64,000 bases of DNA, taken from assembly GCA_000442125.1 (NCBI GenBank), contig KE546969.1, forward strand, positions 1,364,001 through 1,428,000, given 5' to 3'. This DNA comes from Opeltia flavorubescens (taxonomy: Eukaryota > Ascomycota > Lecanoromycetes > Teloschistales > Teloschistaceae). The notes below the pieces were generated by a model, which saw only the letters and a program-made list of their open reading frames with translations, did not search any database and was not told where the DNA came from. Of this stretch, positions 9,413 through 19,903 are shown in pieces. A program made the translations under genes and the position numbers. How positions within the stretch are numbered: the first letter of the stretch is position 1; each line of letters opens with the position of its first letter.

Positions 9413-11904
9413 TCACGACACTTGCCCGTCGCTCTGGTAAGATATAACACCTGAACAGACACCTCTTGGCGCGTCAAAGATATAGCAGCATGGCGATCTG
9501 TAGTCGCACCGGAACGAAGCGATAGTATCTCTCCATGTTTGATCCATTGATGGATCCTGTTGCCCCGAAGGCTCTGGGAATGCTCCTGGAAGGTGGCACC
9601 CTTTTCCTGCTTCTTGATCTTCAAGGTCGTGGATTGGACTCAGTCCCGGTCCCGGTTCCGGTCCCGCGACTGCTCTGCTTGGACTGCATGATCTTTGCAA
9701 CTGTGCAAAAGCTACATCGATGCCTTTATCTGTCTCTCTGACTCGTTCACGGCTGGCGAGGTAGTCGGCAGCGGTATTGCCATCAAGGTCTTTGAGCGAG
9801 AGGTCTAAGCTCGTCAAATTGAAAGAGCTGAGGATCTCAATTGTGCGGCTGCTAGCGACTCTTGCTGCCATGTGTCCGATAGTACGTCCCCTGATATTCC
9901 TGGCGGTATAGTCCACGCCCTGTTGAAGCAACCGGGCCAAGATCTCATGGCGGTCAAATTCCACTGCAAAGTGGATGGATGATTCGCGTGACGACACGTT
10001 GCAAGCATCGAGGTCGGCTCCGAGCTCAATAAGTTTCTCGGCGGCAGCTGTGAATCCTCTGAATATGGCATTAAGGAGGGGAGTCTCTCCGTCCGCATCT
10101 CGTGCGTCAACTTCAAGTCCTGCATCAATTAGTTGATCTATCATAGCGATTGTACCATCTCGTTTGCAAAAGCTGTGGAGCGGCGTTCTAGAATAGATCC
10201 TGTTGCGGGCATGTACGTCAGCATGCTTTTTGAGCAAAGCATGGCATACTTCCGGACTTCTGGCAAAGTGGAGGCATGCACTACCAGTGTCGTCTGCGAT
10301 GTTAGGATCCGCCCCAAACGCCAGGAGCGTTTTTACAGCGAGCTGGTCATCTCGAATAGTAGCCCAGCACAGAGGAGTTCGACCCTGGGCATCACAGTCG
10401 TTGACTAGCGCGGTCGATACCTTGAGTTCTTTCTCAAGGTTCCTGTCAATCAAACCGAGGACGATCTTATGCAAAGGGGTGAAGCTTCTACTCTCTACAA
10501 ACGTTGTGCCTTCGAGCATATCCTTCACTAGATGATTTCCATGGCTGTTGAATTGGCCAGAGAAGGCCCGCTCTGCGAAAAGTTCGATGGGTTTGCGCCC
10601 ATTGCTATCGGTAAGTTCGGGGTCTGCGCCAGCTTGCAGCAAGAATCGTCCAAGTTGTGGATCTCCGTGAGCTGCTGCATAGATCAACGCGTTGCAACCG
10701 CGCGGATTTACATCATAGGGAGAAGCCTCGTTGTTAGAGAATAGGTGTTGGATGGCTTGAATATCTCCCACGACGGCGTACCTGAAAAGTTTATGTGACC
10801 AGTCCTTGACACGCGGCATGCTAATAAATATATTTGGTCCGTCCATGGGATTATGGTATACCGCAAATTTTAGATATCGTCTCATGAGACTCCTCGGGAG
10901 GTGATAGGTCAGTCTGATCGAGGATATTGCAGACCGTCGGCATCCATGCTCATTACAAGGAGGACCATTCGTCGCCTGCTCGACAAAAAGGTGGCCGAAA
11001 AAGGACTTCAGGACCCATGGGAATTCGCGTTGTGAATATGTATGACAACGACAGCTACACCAATCGACGCAGCTTATCCGGCCGTTCGATAATTGATTTG
11101 ACTGCTCGGAAGAAGGGTCGGAAGCCCTGCGAGGGCCATCATACACGCCTGAGCCGTCTAGTAAATCCGGTGTCAACGTCAATGCCACAGAGGATGGGAT
11201 CGAATTTCTGGATGCTGATTCTGCCAAGTCAAGTCGTGACATGGTGGAATTATAATCATTTAGCGGCAAAACCAACTTTCCAGTGGCTTCTTGAAGCTCG
11301 CGCGTGCTCTCTTCGATGAACGTTACCTTCTGCAGGAGCGTTGAAAGAGCAATTGAATTCTTGCGGTGCAGCTCTGCGGATGCAGCTATGTCATCTATGA
11401 GATGCGTGGATGATGACCTGACGCAAAGGTCAACCACAGGCATTCAGGAGGAAAGTCAAAGAATCCTGAGCTGGAGTGCACTTACGCAGTCAAAAGACTC
11501 AAAGCAGCAGTGAGATCCAAGCGATTCACTCGCAAAGAACCCTTCAGCTTTACCAGCTTCCCTCCGTCCTTGAACGCCGTTACCCGCTGTCGATTTGCAT
11601 CGCTGAGTTTCAGAAACTTAATCGACGGCCAGGTCTGTGTGATGGTGGTGGTGATTTCGCCAACAATTTCGCCGCCATGTCGTACAAGATCCTGAAGATG
11701 TTGAAAACGGTGGGAGTCGATCCTCGGCCCCGTAAACTCATTAATATCTTGTAATAAGGCCTGGAATCTATTCAGCTCTTCAAGCAAATCGCCAATCTCG
11801 CCAGGCGCCTTGCGAGAATCGTTAATTTTCTCGAGAGCTTTGGCGCCTGCCTTGGCGGCCGTGAAAACGGCGATAAGGCTGGCTGTGAAGGAAAGAGGGT
11901 CCAT
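9413..11904 (-). CDS. Ankyrin-repeat protein with fungal NLR-type N-terminal domain
   Basis: Exons complement(join(9413..11417, 11486..11904)), 807 residues; the 68-nt intron (GTAAGT...CAG) joins SLLTA to SSSTHLIDD. Residues 1 to about 140 begin MDPLSFTASLIAVFTAAKAG and have the helical pattern of the N-terminal domains found on fungal STAND/NACHT proteins. There is no NACHT or NB-ARC P-loop. A middle region (about 200-370) is of unknown type, and six or more ankyrin repeats follow to about residue 700 (for example GRTPLCWATIRDDQLAVKTLL, DGETPLLNAIFRGFTAAAEK). The C-terminal 90 residues are Pro/Gly-rich, encoded over a short CCGGTC/CCGGTT hexanucleotide repeat (about 9642-9666), and of uncertain authenticity. 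Such proteins are suspected in self/non-self or stress sensing; for this one that is inference. Confidence 0.75.
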
Positions 11905-12645
11905 GGCTGTCAGATAGTGCTATGAGTCTCACGAGTGTCTGTCGCTGAAGATTAAATATATACATAATTGAGATACACAAGGCTCTCTGATATCTCTAAC
12001 GCGTGACATGTACGAAATCTATGGAATTCAATAGCGCAAGGAAACTCAAAGCGCAACAGGTGCCTAAGAGGCTGCAGATAGAGTCACGAATGTGAAAGCT
12101 TTGTCCTTACGATACAACAGTACTCAGGCTCTGAGGCTGACAGTCTTTCTGATACAAAAGTAGTGCCAAGCCTCGCACCAGCATTGGGGGCTGTGCCTAG
12201 ATGTTGCATCAAGCTACTCTCCCATTCGTAGCTCTGCGGTCGATGGTCAATAGCCATGTCATTTACGTACCGATCACATGTTGTAATTGATTTGAAAGTA
12301 ATCTTACCTTTCTAATTGAACATTTAACCTCATTGGCCCAGGTGGTTAGTTGGATCATGCGAGGCCTGCCTGCATGGGTACAACGTGCAAGGGTAAGTGA
12401 TGAAGGTTGCTGCCGACGCTTAAGGATAGCTCGGAACGAAACAAGAACTCGGAGTATTTGATATTCACTAGTAAGACGACTGTTGTGGACAGACCAAGAG
12501 CTGTGACATCTTCCAATCATTTTCCTGAAGACTGCTCATTCATGATCACATTTGCCAGGAATCGTTTGCAATTACTGGAGCGCTGGAACAGTGCTTCGTA
12601 AGGTTCGGTACTTGCTCACGGATGTCAGTGCTGATGCGATCGACT
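11905..12645. other. Intergenic between ankyrin gene (promoter side) and MFS gene (3' side)
   Basis: Both flanking genes are read leftwards. A TATATA-like motif (AAATATATACAT, about 11955) lies some 50 bp above the ankyrin start. Small frames in 12263-12601 on both strands show no protein character. No repeat or RNA gene seen. Confidence 0.5.
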
Positions 12646-14366
12646 TTACACCCTTGCTGCGAATTTCCTCCCAGTCTTCGCTAACCTTGCTGCAATTAAC
12701 GTTAAGCAACCGCAACATAATACGGTACCAGCAAACATCTGTGCACTCAAATAACTTCCGCCTCTGTCCTGTATCAACCCTCCAGCCAAAGGTGAGCCAG
12801 TCAGCGTAGCGACGGACACAATACTGAAGGTCATGCCTATACGTACACCTGTCTTCTTAAGATCAGTGGTCAAGCTAGAGAGCGTTGCAGGGAACAAGCT
12901 CTGTATCCCAGCTGCAAAGAGACCATAAAAGAGGGCCCATACTACCAATCCATGAGAATCCGTAATGGCGGCCCAGCAAAATAGTAGAAGGCCGGAACTG
13001 AAAACGAACGGAATAAGAATGTTGAGAGGGCCGAAGTATCGATCCGCAAGATGAGCAGGCACAAGGCGACCGACCAAGCCAACGCCATTCATTATCAAGA
13101 GATTATTAATGGATTCTTCTCGGCTGATGTTGAGAATATCCCGGCCGAAGGATCCGACATAGTAGAACGCAAAGTATAAACCCCAGAAAACTAGGAACAT
13201 TCCAATAGAGAAAAGGGTGTAAGGCAGCTCACGGAAAGCTGACCACTCTATTATAGGCCTTCAATCGGTTTCCAGGTCAGCATTTCATATCTACTTTCCG
13301 GGTGCTCAAATGTTCACTTACCCAGTTTTTCGAGGTGGCAGTCTCGTCTTGGTGAAGGCAAAAGCGATGGTTTGCAATCCAAGCATGACAAAACCAAGCA
13401 CCCTCACTGTCCAGCCAAAGCCGATCTTGGGAAGTAGTTGCTGTACGATAATTGGAAAAATGATACCTCCAGTCGCACTTCCAGATGCGCCTATACCGAT
13501 GGCCAAAGCTCGTTTGGTGCTGAAATATGTGGACAGGACGGCAAGCGCAGGGCAGAATATAAGGCCATTGCCGAGTCCTGTACATATCCCTTGCGCCAGG
13601 AGAAGCTGCCAGTATCTGCCGTAACGTCAGCGCTCTGATCGATGGAAATTAGGGAGTCGTTCATCGGTCTCGTGATTCCGATATACCGACTTACAGGCTC
13701 TCGAGTGGGATAGCTAAAGACCATGCAATGATACATCTTGGTAGGAAATGCGCTTACTCGGTACATAGAGACGTTGTGAATACACCCAAAAGGAGAAAGG
13801 CCGAACCCAGAAGATATGTCCCCCTAAACAAACCATAGTCGGTTGCCCTCCCGGAAAATGTACCCACAAAGAAAAGGAAGAATATCTGAACCGAACCGAC
13901 CCACGAAATGTCTGACGGAGGATGATTTAGTGCCGAAACATAGTAAGTTTGAAATCTTCGTTTCCATCAATTAGCCAAGGACGATTACACGGTTCAATCA
14001 AACGATAACGAACACTCCAAACGTTTGAATATATCCCCAGGTGACGGCAACTGTTAAATGAGCTGCGAATACTTGCGTCCATGCTTCGAGGCCTCCATCA
14101 GGAGGTGGACCAGGATCTCGAGCCGATGATTGGGAAGCAATTCGGCCAATGATTCTATCCAGACCTGCACTATTTTCCCTTGAAGATTCCAATCGCTTGT
14201 TGTGTCCATCGGATCCATCACTCTCCGGATCCTGGAAAGCCAGCGGGTGGCTCGTCTGAACATGGACGCAAGCAGTGTCGGTACCGGAGGTATCCTTCAT
14301 ATCAATACCAAGCGTGGCTGATGTTGGGCGTGTGAATCCTCCGAGGTGTTTCGCAAGATTGTGCAC
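12646..14366 (-). CDS. MFS transporter, monocarboxylate (SLC16/MCT-like) family
   Basis: Exons complement(join(12646..13258, 13322..13615, 13758..13955, 14014..14366)), 485 residues. All three introns keep frame at phase 2 and rebuild family sequence: TFGV-FQTYYVSALNHPPSDISWVG, LCTE-YWQLLLAQGICTGLGNG and RKTG-PIIEWSAFRELPYT. The hydrophilic N-terminus (about 100 residues) ends in PPPDGGLEAW, the conserved PDGG entry into TM1 of fungal MCT-like transporters; about 12 hydrophobic segments follow. The likely role is proton-coupled uptake of a carboxylate or small organic acid at the plasma membrane, but substrate cannot be read from sequence. Divergent from the RRT8-like gene, sharing 491 bp of upstream DNA. 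Confidence 0.88.
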
Positions 14367-14857
14367 AAGGGGACTAGGTATCCTCGAATAAATATCTTAA
14401 GCATCAAGTTGAACTGAAAAAGAAATTCATTATCGATACTGATATATTGCTCGTCGCCATACTCTTTAATACTAAGATTTTTTGAGACCGCTTAGTAGCG
14501 GCATGTGGGAAGGAAGCTATGACTCCACTTCCATTACTCCATAAGCTTGAGTGCATGCCGGACGTGCCGACACACCCGTCTGGGGCTCAGTATGCCCAAC
14601 ATGAGCAAAAAAAGCTGTCATTATTCCTGAGCGTGCTGTTTAATTGTGAAGAAGATTATATCGGAAAATGGTTGGGTCGTTCTAGGCTGCAAGCGACGTC
14701 AGACGCGCCTGGTCAAAGCTTCTTGTGCATCATATGTAAGGCAACCGCAACCTCGCTTCAATTATCACGAGCATATATGTTGTATGCTTTAGATCCTTGA
14801 CACTCTGCACGAGTTTGCAGCCTAGGGTTTGACATCAGACTGCCCATTAGAAATGGC
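14367..14857. promoter_or_regulatory. Divergent intergenic region (MFS / RRT8-like gene)
   Basis: 491 bp between two outward-facing starts, AT-rich near the MFS end. No clear TATA box or repeat was singled out. Confidence 0.4.
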
Positions 14858-15742
14858 ATGCAAAGTCCATCGACAGCATCCCCAAGACTAACACAGCTGC
14901 CCATTGCTGGGATGTTTAAGATTTCTCAAGCCTCATGGCTATATCCTTTCAAAGTACGTCTTCTACATCTCATTCGAAGACGAACACTCATGAAAATTCA
15001 GGGTATCCTTTACTTCGCAGGTCATCCTTTCCTCTATCCACTGCTACGAGCCCGACTCCTTCCTTCTCTCCTTCTATCGATTTTCGTCCTCACAAACCTC
15101 TTCCTATGGACATACCTTCCTCAAGTTGCATTCCTTGCTATATTCCATGGTAGAAGGTTAGCGTGGATCAATGGTTTTGTTTTAGTCCTTGGCGAAGGCG
15201 CAGCGGTCACGGCGCTACTCTTCGAGGCCTTTTTCGTCGACGAGACGCTCGTTGACGTCTTCGATGCTACTTTGATCGATCGAGGATGCCGAGATCTTGT
15301 CGCAACATCGAGGATACTCGATCCTGAAGCTGAAGATCCCGTTAAGGCGCTTGGCAAACCATCAACTTCCGCCGTTTATTCTCCATTTTCACTACGCCAA
15401 ATCATCGAGTTCATCATCTTCCTACCACTTAATTTCATTCCGGTTGCGGGAACGCCACTATTTTTGGTCATGACAGGGTATCGTGCTGGCCCATTGCATC
15501 ATTGGCGTTATTTCAAGCTGCTGCAATTCGCCAAAAAGGAGCGCAATGCATACGTCTCCAGGCACAAATTACAGTATACCTGGTTTGGTGTCATTGCCCT
15601 TCTCTTGCAACTGGTACCGGTTCTTAGTATGCTGTTCCTCCTGACAACAGCGGCCGGTTCTGCTCTGTGGGTAGCAAGGCTTGAAGAGATAAGGAGGTCT
15701 AGAGATGATCTGCAGACTGGACCACGTTATGAAGATGAATGA
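14858..15742 (+). CDS. Multipass membrane protein, RRT8/LDS (EI24-like) family
   Basis: Read without introns this is 294 residues; with a 48-nt intron at 14954-15001 (GTACGT...TTCAG) it is 278. The intron is in frame and stop-free, so both forms are open, but homologues run directly from SWLYPFK to GILYFAGHPFLYP, so splicing is favoured: join(14858..14953, 15002..15742). Five or so hydrophobic segments are visible (LLPSLLLSIFVLTNLFLW, WINGFVLVLGEGAAVTALL, IIEFIIFLPLNFIPVAGTP, WFGVIALLLQLVPVLSMLF). The HPFLYPLL motif, the P-x-NFIPVAGTPLFL motif and TGYRAGPLHH are typical of the fungal family containing yeast Rrt8, Lds1 and Lds2, which are lipid-droplet/outer spore wall proteins. Role here: probably lipid droplet or wall-related, by homology only. 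Confidence 0.7.
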   Translation: MQSPSTASPRLTQLPIAGMFKISQASWLYPFKVRLLHLIRRRTLMKIQGILYFAGHPFLYPLLRARLLPSLLLSIFVLTNLFLWTYLPQVAFLAIFHGRRLAWINGFVLVLGEGAAVTALLFEAFFVDETLVDVFDATLIDRGCRDLVATSRILDPEAEDPVKALGKPSTSAVYSPFSLRQIIEFIIFLPLNFIPVAGTPLFLVMTGYRAGPLHHWRYFKLLQFAKKERNAYVSRHKLQYTWFGVIALLLQLVPVLSMLFLLTTAAGSALWVARLEEIRRSRDDLQTGPRYEDE

Positions 15743-16005
15743 CCATGATGACTATATAACATATGAAAGAGTTATCGAGTTAGAAAAAATCATGAGAACC
15801 TCCTAATAGACAAAAAGCGTATACGCGCCGCCGAAAGAACGTGAGATCCCTCGATCATTTCAGGAGTGTCTAAATTATCCTTGCCTCAAATCCTCGGGAT
15901 GTGGCTTTCGCGGATCACACCAAACAGGGCATTGGGTTGCGTTCATGTAAGTTGAAGCTGACATTTAGGCACACGTCGTCAGATATCATATGAGCCAAGG
16001 TTAGC

Positions 16006-16759
16006 CTACACATCAGACTGCTGTCTTTGGGTTCGTGCCGTGGCCGCGCCATCAGTCACTTTGGCGCCTGCTGCTTGCGACTCGGGATCATCTTCATCGC
16101 GGAGAAGTGAGTATGTTTCGCCGTCCCTGTGATCGTGTTTCCACTCCCGGTGACAATCTGGGCAGACCGGGTGAATTTGTAGGTTGCCGAACGGGTACGG
16201 CAAAACGAACTGGGCGACGATCAAGCCATGGATGATACTGAGCATCAATTAGTCTCGTGCGCTGACTTAGATCTGAATGACGAAGTACCAGGAAAACATC
16301 CAGGGGACTGAGGTGTAAGCCAACAATATTACCACGCTGCTCTCGTATTCGCGCCCGGCAATGATGCCATTGACTATTAAGAAGACAAGAAAGGCAATAA
16401 AACCCAAAAGATCAAGCCAGGCGATGAGTCGTATCGGCATGCCGTGCTTGAACACCCGATTGGATATCAGGTCGAATACACTCCAGAGCAGCGATATGCA
16501 AAGCTGGCGAATTATCAGAAATTGTTCAATATGACAGGATCGGTATTTGGACAACACTCACCGGAAGGAATGCCAGTCCATTCAAAACCTTGTTTTCGGC
16601 CAAACAAACGGCCAAAATGTTGAAGAAGAGACCAATGTCATTTGCTACAACAATGACCAGACGTAGATGATACCGCTTATGACTCTTGATGGATTGCAGA
16701 AATTCGGGATCCTCAACGGATCTCCAAAAGATTTGCGCTAAGGTCTGTTGGTAAGACAT
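16006..16759 (-). CDS. Conserved four- to five-pass membrane protein, unknown function
   Basis: Exons complement(join(16006..16237, 16289..16503, 16562..16759)), 214 residues. Hydrophobic segments: LRLVIVVANDIGLFFNILA, LCISLLWSVFDLI, LIAWLDLLGFIAFLVFLIV, VVILLAYTSVPWMF and IIHGLIVAQFVL; the tail carries HPVCPDCHREWKHDH, a small Cys/His cluster, and an acidic stretch. The first junction (GTGAGT...CCAG, phase 0) is secure. The second donor (GTACTT, phase 2) is chosen because the next in-frame stop would otherwise follow within six codons and because the intron carries a good branch site (GACTAAT) before CTCAG. I do not recognise the family. Confidence 0.6.
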
Positions 16760-18130
16760 GGTAGTGATTCAGCAAGTCAAGTAAACGAGAAAGGTTGCAA
16801 AGGTTGTAGAGAAGAGATGCGATCAGAACAAGACAATGATATGAGACGTCTTTTGTCTTCTTGATGATCTAGATGTAAGCTTACTTGGAGATGACAGTAT
16901 TCAAAGTACCAGGTACATGGTTGAACGGCGTATATCCGCAATTGCACCGCCAACCCTAGGCAGCAGTGCCAACAAGCGCGGTTCACTTGCCTTCAAAATA
17001 AGCCTTACCACATTGCTGCTCTCTCTCGTTCTAGGATGTGTACAACAGAGCCTCTGTCGATCTCTCCTTGGTTTGATGTGAGTAGGTACCGTAGCCTTGG
17101 TAGCCAAGCCAGCAAGGCGCGGGTGCTCTCCTGCTCAAAATAGAACGGTCCATCCAAGCCCCAACCTAACATCCGTTCGGATTATATCAATCCGCAGAGA
17201 CCCATCTGACATTCGTTCTTTGCTTTGCCTTTTCAATCTGTAGAACCGAGATCATTGGTGATCGTCAGTACATGAAGATAGTCTGATCGAAAGTCCGCGC
17301 TCTTCGGTCAGCTGTGCAGCCTGTCGTTTTTGCTACCCACCGAGCTACCCTCAAAATGGAAAATCCACCTCAACGCCGTCGAAGCCGAATCAATGAGCGC
17401 GCGTCCAAAATATCTCCATATTTGGCTTGACTGATGTTCCTGGGAAAAGACGTCGAAACCTGTGGGCTAACTGTGGGCTTCTAGGTCTGTTCCTCTCGAC
17501 CAATCATCTCGCGGGAACGCGACGTGAGGAGGCAAAACGGCGACAAAACAAAGCAAAAGAGCCGCCGGCCATGCTTCCTGAAAACATCAAATCTCCTTCA
17601 ATATCTGATACTCAATCAAACCATGAACCTACACTGTGAAACGATCCACAATGCTATTCGAAGTCAAATGAATGCAAAACAATGGTCATGTTTGTGCTGG
17701 GAACTACGTTGGGGTTGTCGCGGCTGCCGCCGACAGGAGCTGCCTCTTGGTCAAGCACTTTCTGAAATGGCACTTTGGGCGTTCTCACCTTCATCTCCAT
17801 GTTTCGAGTGGAATCAATAAGAACCGGTGCTACCTCGCGGTGACTCTTCTTCGTGAATCACGCTGCTGTTACTCAACGCTCTCTACGAGTCTCTCATTAT
17901 CTCTCGTCTTTCTCCTTTGTCTCCAAGTTCATCACTTTCTTTGTCTCTTCATTGTTCCTTCTGCTGTCATTTTCGCTTGTTTCATTTTTTCTCATATCAA
18001 TCGCACTATGCGAATTTCGTAATACCAATATTCCCTTGTCTTCGGTTTACTCAGTCCACCTTGCAATTAGCAGCTCGGACTGCTAATACCCAAATTCCGA
18101 ATTTTACTGCGATATCCAAAGCTCTCCATC
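16760..18130. other. Long divergent intergenic region; pyrimidine-rich leader before the secreted-protein gene
   Basis: 1.37 kb between two outward-facing genes. The 130 bp at about 17875-18005 are strongly enriched in C and T (CTCTCATTATCTCTCG, TTCTCCTTTGTCTCC), a typical fungal core-promoter feature ahead of highly expressed genes, here before the ATG at 18131. Several small frames at 16777-17107 and 17427-18086 have no recognisable protein character and are treated as chance. Confidence 0.55.
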
Positions 18131-19903
18131 ATGCGCTGTCGAGCTCTAATAACCGTACTGCTGGCAGTCCTCTCCCAAAATGTCTCAGCTGGTCTGGTCC
18201 GGTACCATGGCCGCCCGATTAGGTACGCTCCAGGATCATCTTTGGGCAGCGTTCATCCGTTGACATCTGATAGACATGGCCACTACGTCCGATCCTTTAA
18301 TCAGTCAACCGTTGCTGCCGATCCTTCACAGTCGTTTGAACCAACTTCGGTAACCTCATCATTCTCGAATACTAAGTCAACCCAATCGCTATCTACAAGT
18401 GCCGCTGCTTCCAGTTCGTCCAAGCAGATAGGGTCGGTCCCAGCTGAAGGAAGTGGCGACGGCGCTGCCAAAATAGACCCTAAGAGCTTGACGCAACTGT
18501 CCTCTTTTCCCACAACTGCTTCATCCTCAAGCCCTGTGCAGTCCAGCAGCCAGTCCAAGCAAATTGGCTCGGTGCCGGCACAGGGTAGTGGACCCGGCGC
18601 AGCTACGTTCAATCCTGATACCTTGACCCAGGCCTCGTCATCCGCGATCTCTTCGTCCTCCGGCCAGTCACCCACTGCAACATCGAAGGCCGTTCCAGAC
18701 CCGCAAAGGATTCAATCTGCAAGAGAACCTAGTAGTCAATCATCCAACGCCTCAGCATTAGCAATCCCTTCGAATGTTGAACCTGCTAGCACATTCACCA
18801 CAAAACTTAATTCAGGTTCAGGTGTTGCCACACCGGCATCGACGTCGCAACGCTCTCAGGTACAATCTGCCGCTGCTCAAAGTAGCGCTAGCGTCCAATC
18901 GGCTCTGTCATCTACGCAAGCTCAAAGTAGCTCCGCCGCAATCATAGGATCAAGTGTTACCTCTGTCCTCGCGAGTAAACTGACAACGTCCTCTGGCTCA
19001 AATATAGCTTCTTCGACCCAGGCTAGTGGACCTTCACTCACAGCAGTCCCAGTTACGACAGATGGCAACGTAGGCATTGCCAACTCGTACAATCAGCAGT
19101 TCAAGACTCTGACGTCCGAATCGTCTTGCAACTCGAATGATCACACACAGGCTCATGCTTGCATCAACGGTCTATTTGCGGAATGCAATGAGGCTGGGCG
19201 ATACACAATGACGTCGTGCGCTCAAGGTCAGCAATGTTTCGCTTTACCGATGCCGGCTGGCTCAACTGGAATTTTCGTTCAATGCGACAAGCCCCAGGAT
19301 GCGAACCAAAAGCTGCAATCAGGCGGTGCCAGCAGCAGCACTCCAATCATCGGATTCACCACGGCCATCGGAGCATCCTCTCAGACGGGGAATCCTACAA
19401 CAGTGGCCCCTATCAGTTTCGTCTCTTCTGCACCGAGTAGCCTCCCATCTACCACGCAGGGCATTCCTCAAACACCGACATCGTCGAGTTTTACTCAGCC
19501 AGCTCCAGCTGGCGTGAGCAGCGCAGGGCAACCAGCTTCATCTCCCTTGGTATCACAAGTGTCCTCTGCAACAGTAGCCGCAAGCTCAAGCGACGTTCCG
19601 TTGATTATTTCATTCCCATCAACACTGTCATCGTCTACGCCGCAAGCGTCATCGCAGCCATCGAAGTCAGTCATATCGCCGAGTCCAGCTCCAGCTCCTG
19701 CAGTGCCAAGTTCGGTAGCAGTCTCACAATCGTCTATACTAGCTTCTCCGTCGCAGCAAGCTCCTACGTCCACTCCGACAAACCTCGCAACTACAACATC
19801 AGCAGCTGCCCCTGGAATCACCATCATCCCTCTTGGAGATGATGGTGGCAATAGCAAAGGAAAGACGGTCACTGTTACTGTTACGACAACAGAGCGCCTC
19901 TAA
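18131..19903 (+). CDS. Secreted Ser/Thr-rich protein with CBM19-like cysteine module
   Basis: 590 residues, one exon. A signal peptide (MRCRALITVLLAVLSQNVSA) is followed by a Ser/Thr/Ala/Pro-rich sequence that should be heavily O-glycosylated. Two repeats, KQIGSVPAEGSGDGAA (about 97) and KQIGSVPAQGSGPGAA (about 139), lie in the N-terminal third. Near residues 330-385 a compact six-Cys module (CNSNDHTQAHACINGLF, AEC, TSCAQGQQCF, QCDKP) has the spacing of family 19 carbohydrate-binding (chitin-binding) modules. The end, TVTVTVTTTERL, has no hydrophobic GPI-anchor tail. Expected location is the cell wall or medium, with chitin binding inferred from the module. No catalytic domain is present. Confidence 0.75.
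   Translation: MRCRALITVLLAVLSQNVSAGLVRYHGRPIRYAPGSSLGSVHPLTSDRHGHYVRSFNQSTVAADPSQSFEPTSVTSSFSNTKSTQSLSTSAAASSSSKQIGSVPAEGSGDGAAKIDPKSLTQLSSFPTTASSSSPVQSSSQSKQIGSVPAQGSGPGAATFNPDTLTQASSSAISSSSGQSPTATSKAVPDPQRIQSAREPSSQSSNASALAIPSNVEPASTFTTKLNSGSGVATPASTSQRSQVQSAAAQSSASVQSALSSTQAQSSSAAIIGSSVTSVLASKLTTSSGSNIASSTQASGPSLTAVPVTTDGNVGIANSYNQQFKTLTSESSCNSNDHTQAHACINGLFAECNEAGRYTMTSCAQGQQCFALPMPAGSTGIFVQCDKPQDANQKLQSGGASSSTPIIGFTTAIGASSQTGNPTTVAPISFVSSAPSSLPSTTQGIPQTPTSSSFTQPAPAGVSSAGQPASSPLVSQVSSATVAASSSDVPLIISFPSTLSSSTPQASSQPSKSVISPSPAPAPAVPSSVAVSQSSILASPSQQAPTSTPTNLATTTSAAAPGITIIPLGDDGGNSKGKTVTVTVTTTERL
18417..18625 (+). repeat. Pair of KQIGSVPA-x-GSG-x-GAA repeats in the Ser-rich secreted protein
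   Basis: Two copies, about 126 bp apart, encode S-K-QIGSVPA(E/Q)GSG(D/P)GAA followed by a D-x-LTQ(A/L)S-type spacer. Codons differ between the copies, so the similarity is kept at protein level. Confidence 0.7.

Noticed and set aside
12263-12601. Short frames on both strands between the ankyrin and MFS genes
   Set aside because: Too short, no recognisable motif and no splice partner.
17427-18086. Several short plus-strand frames upstream of the Ser-rich secreted protein
   Set aside because: They lie in the CT-rich promoter/leader; their Ser/Leu/Phe-rich composition follows from the CT bias.
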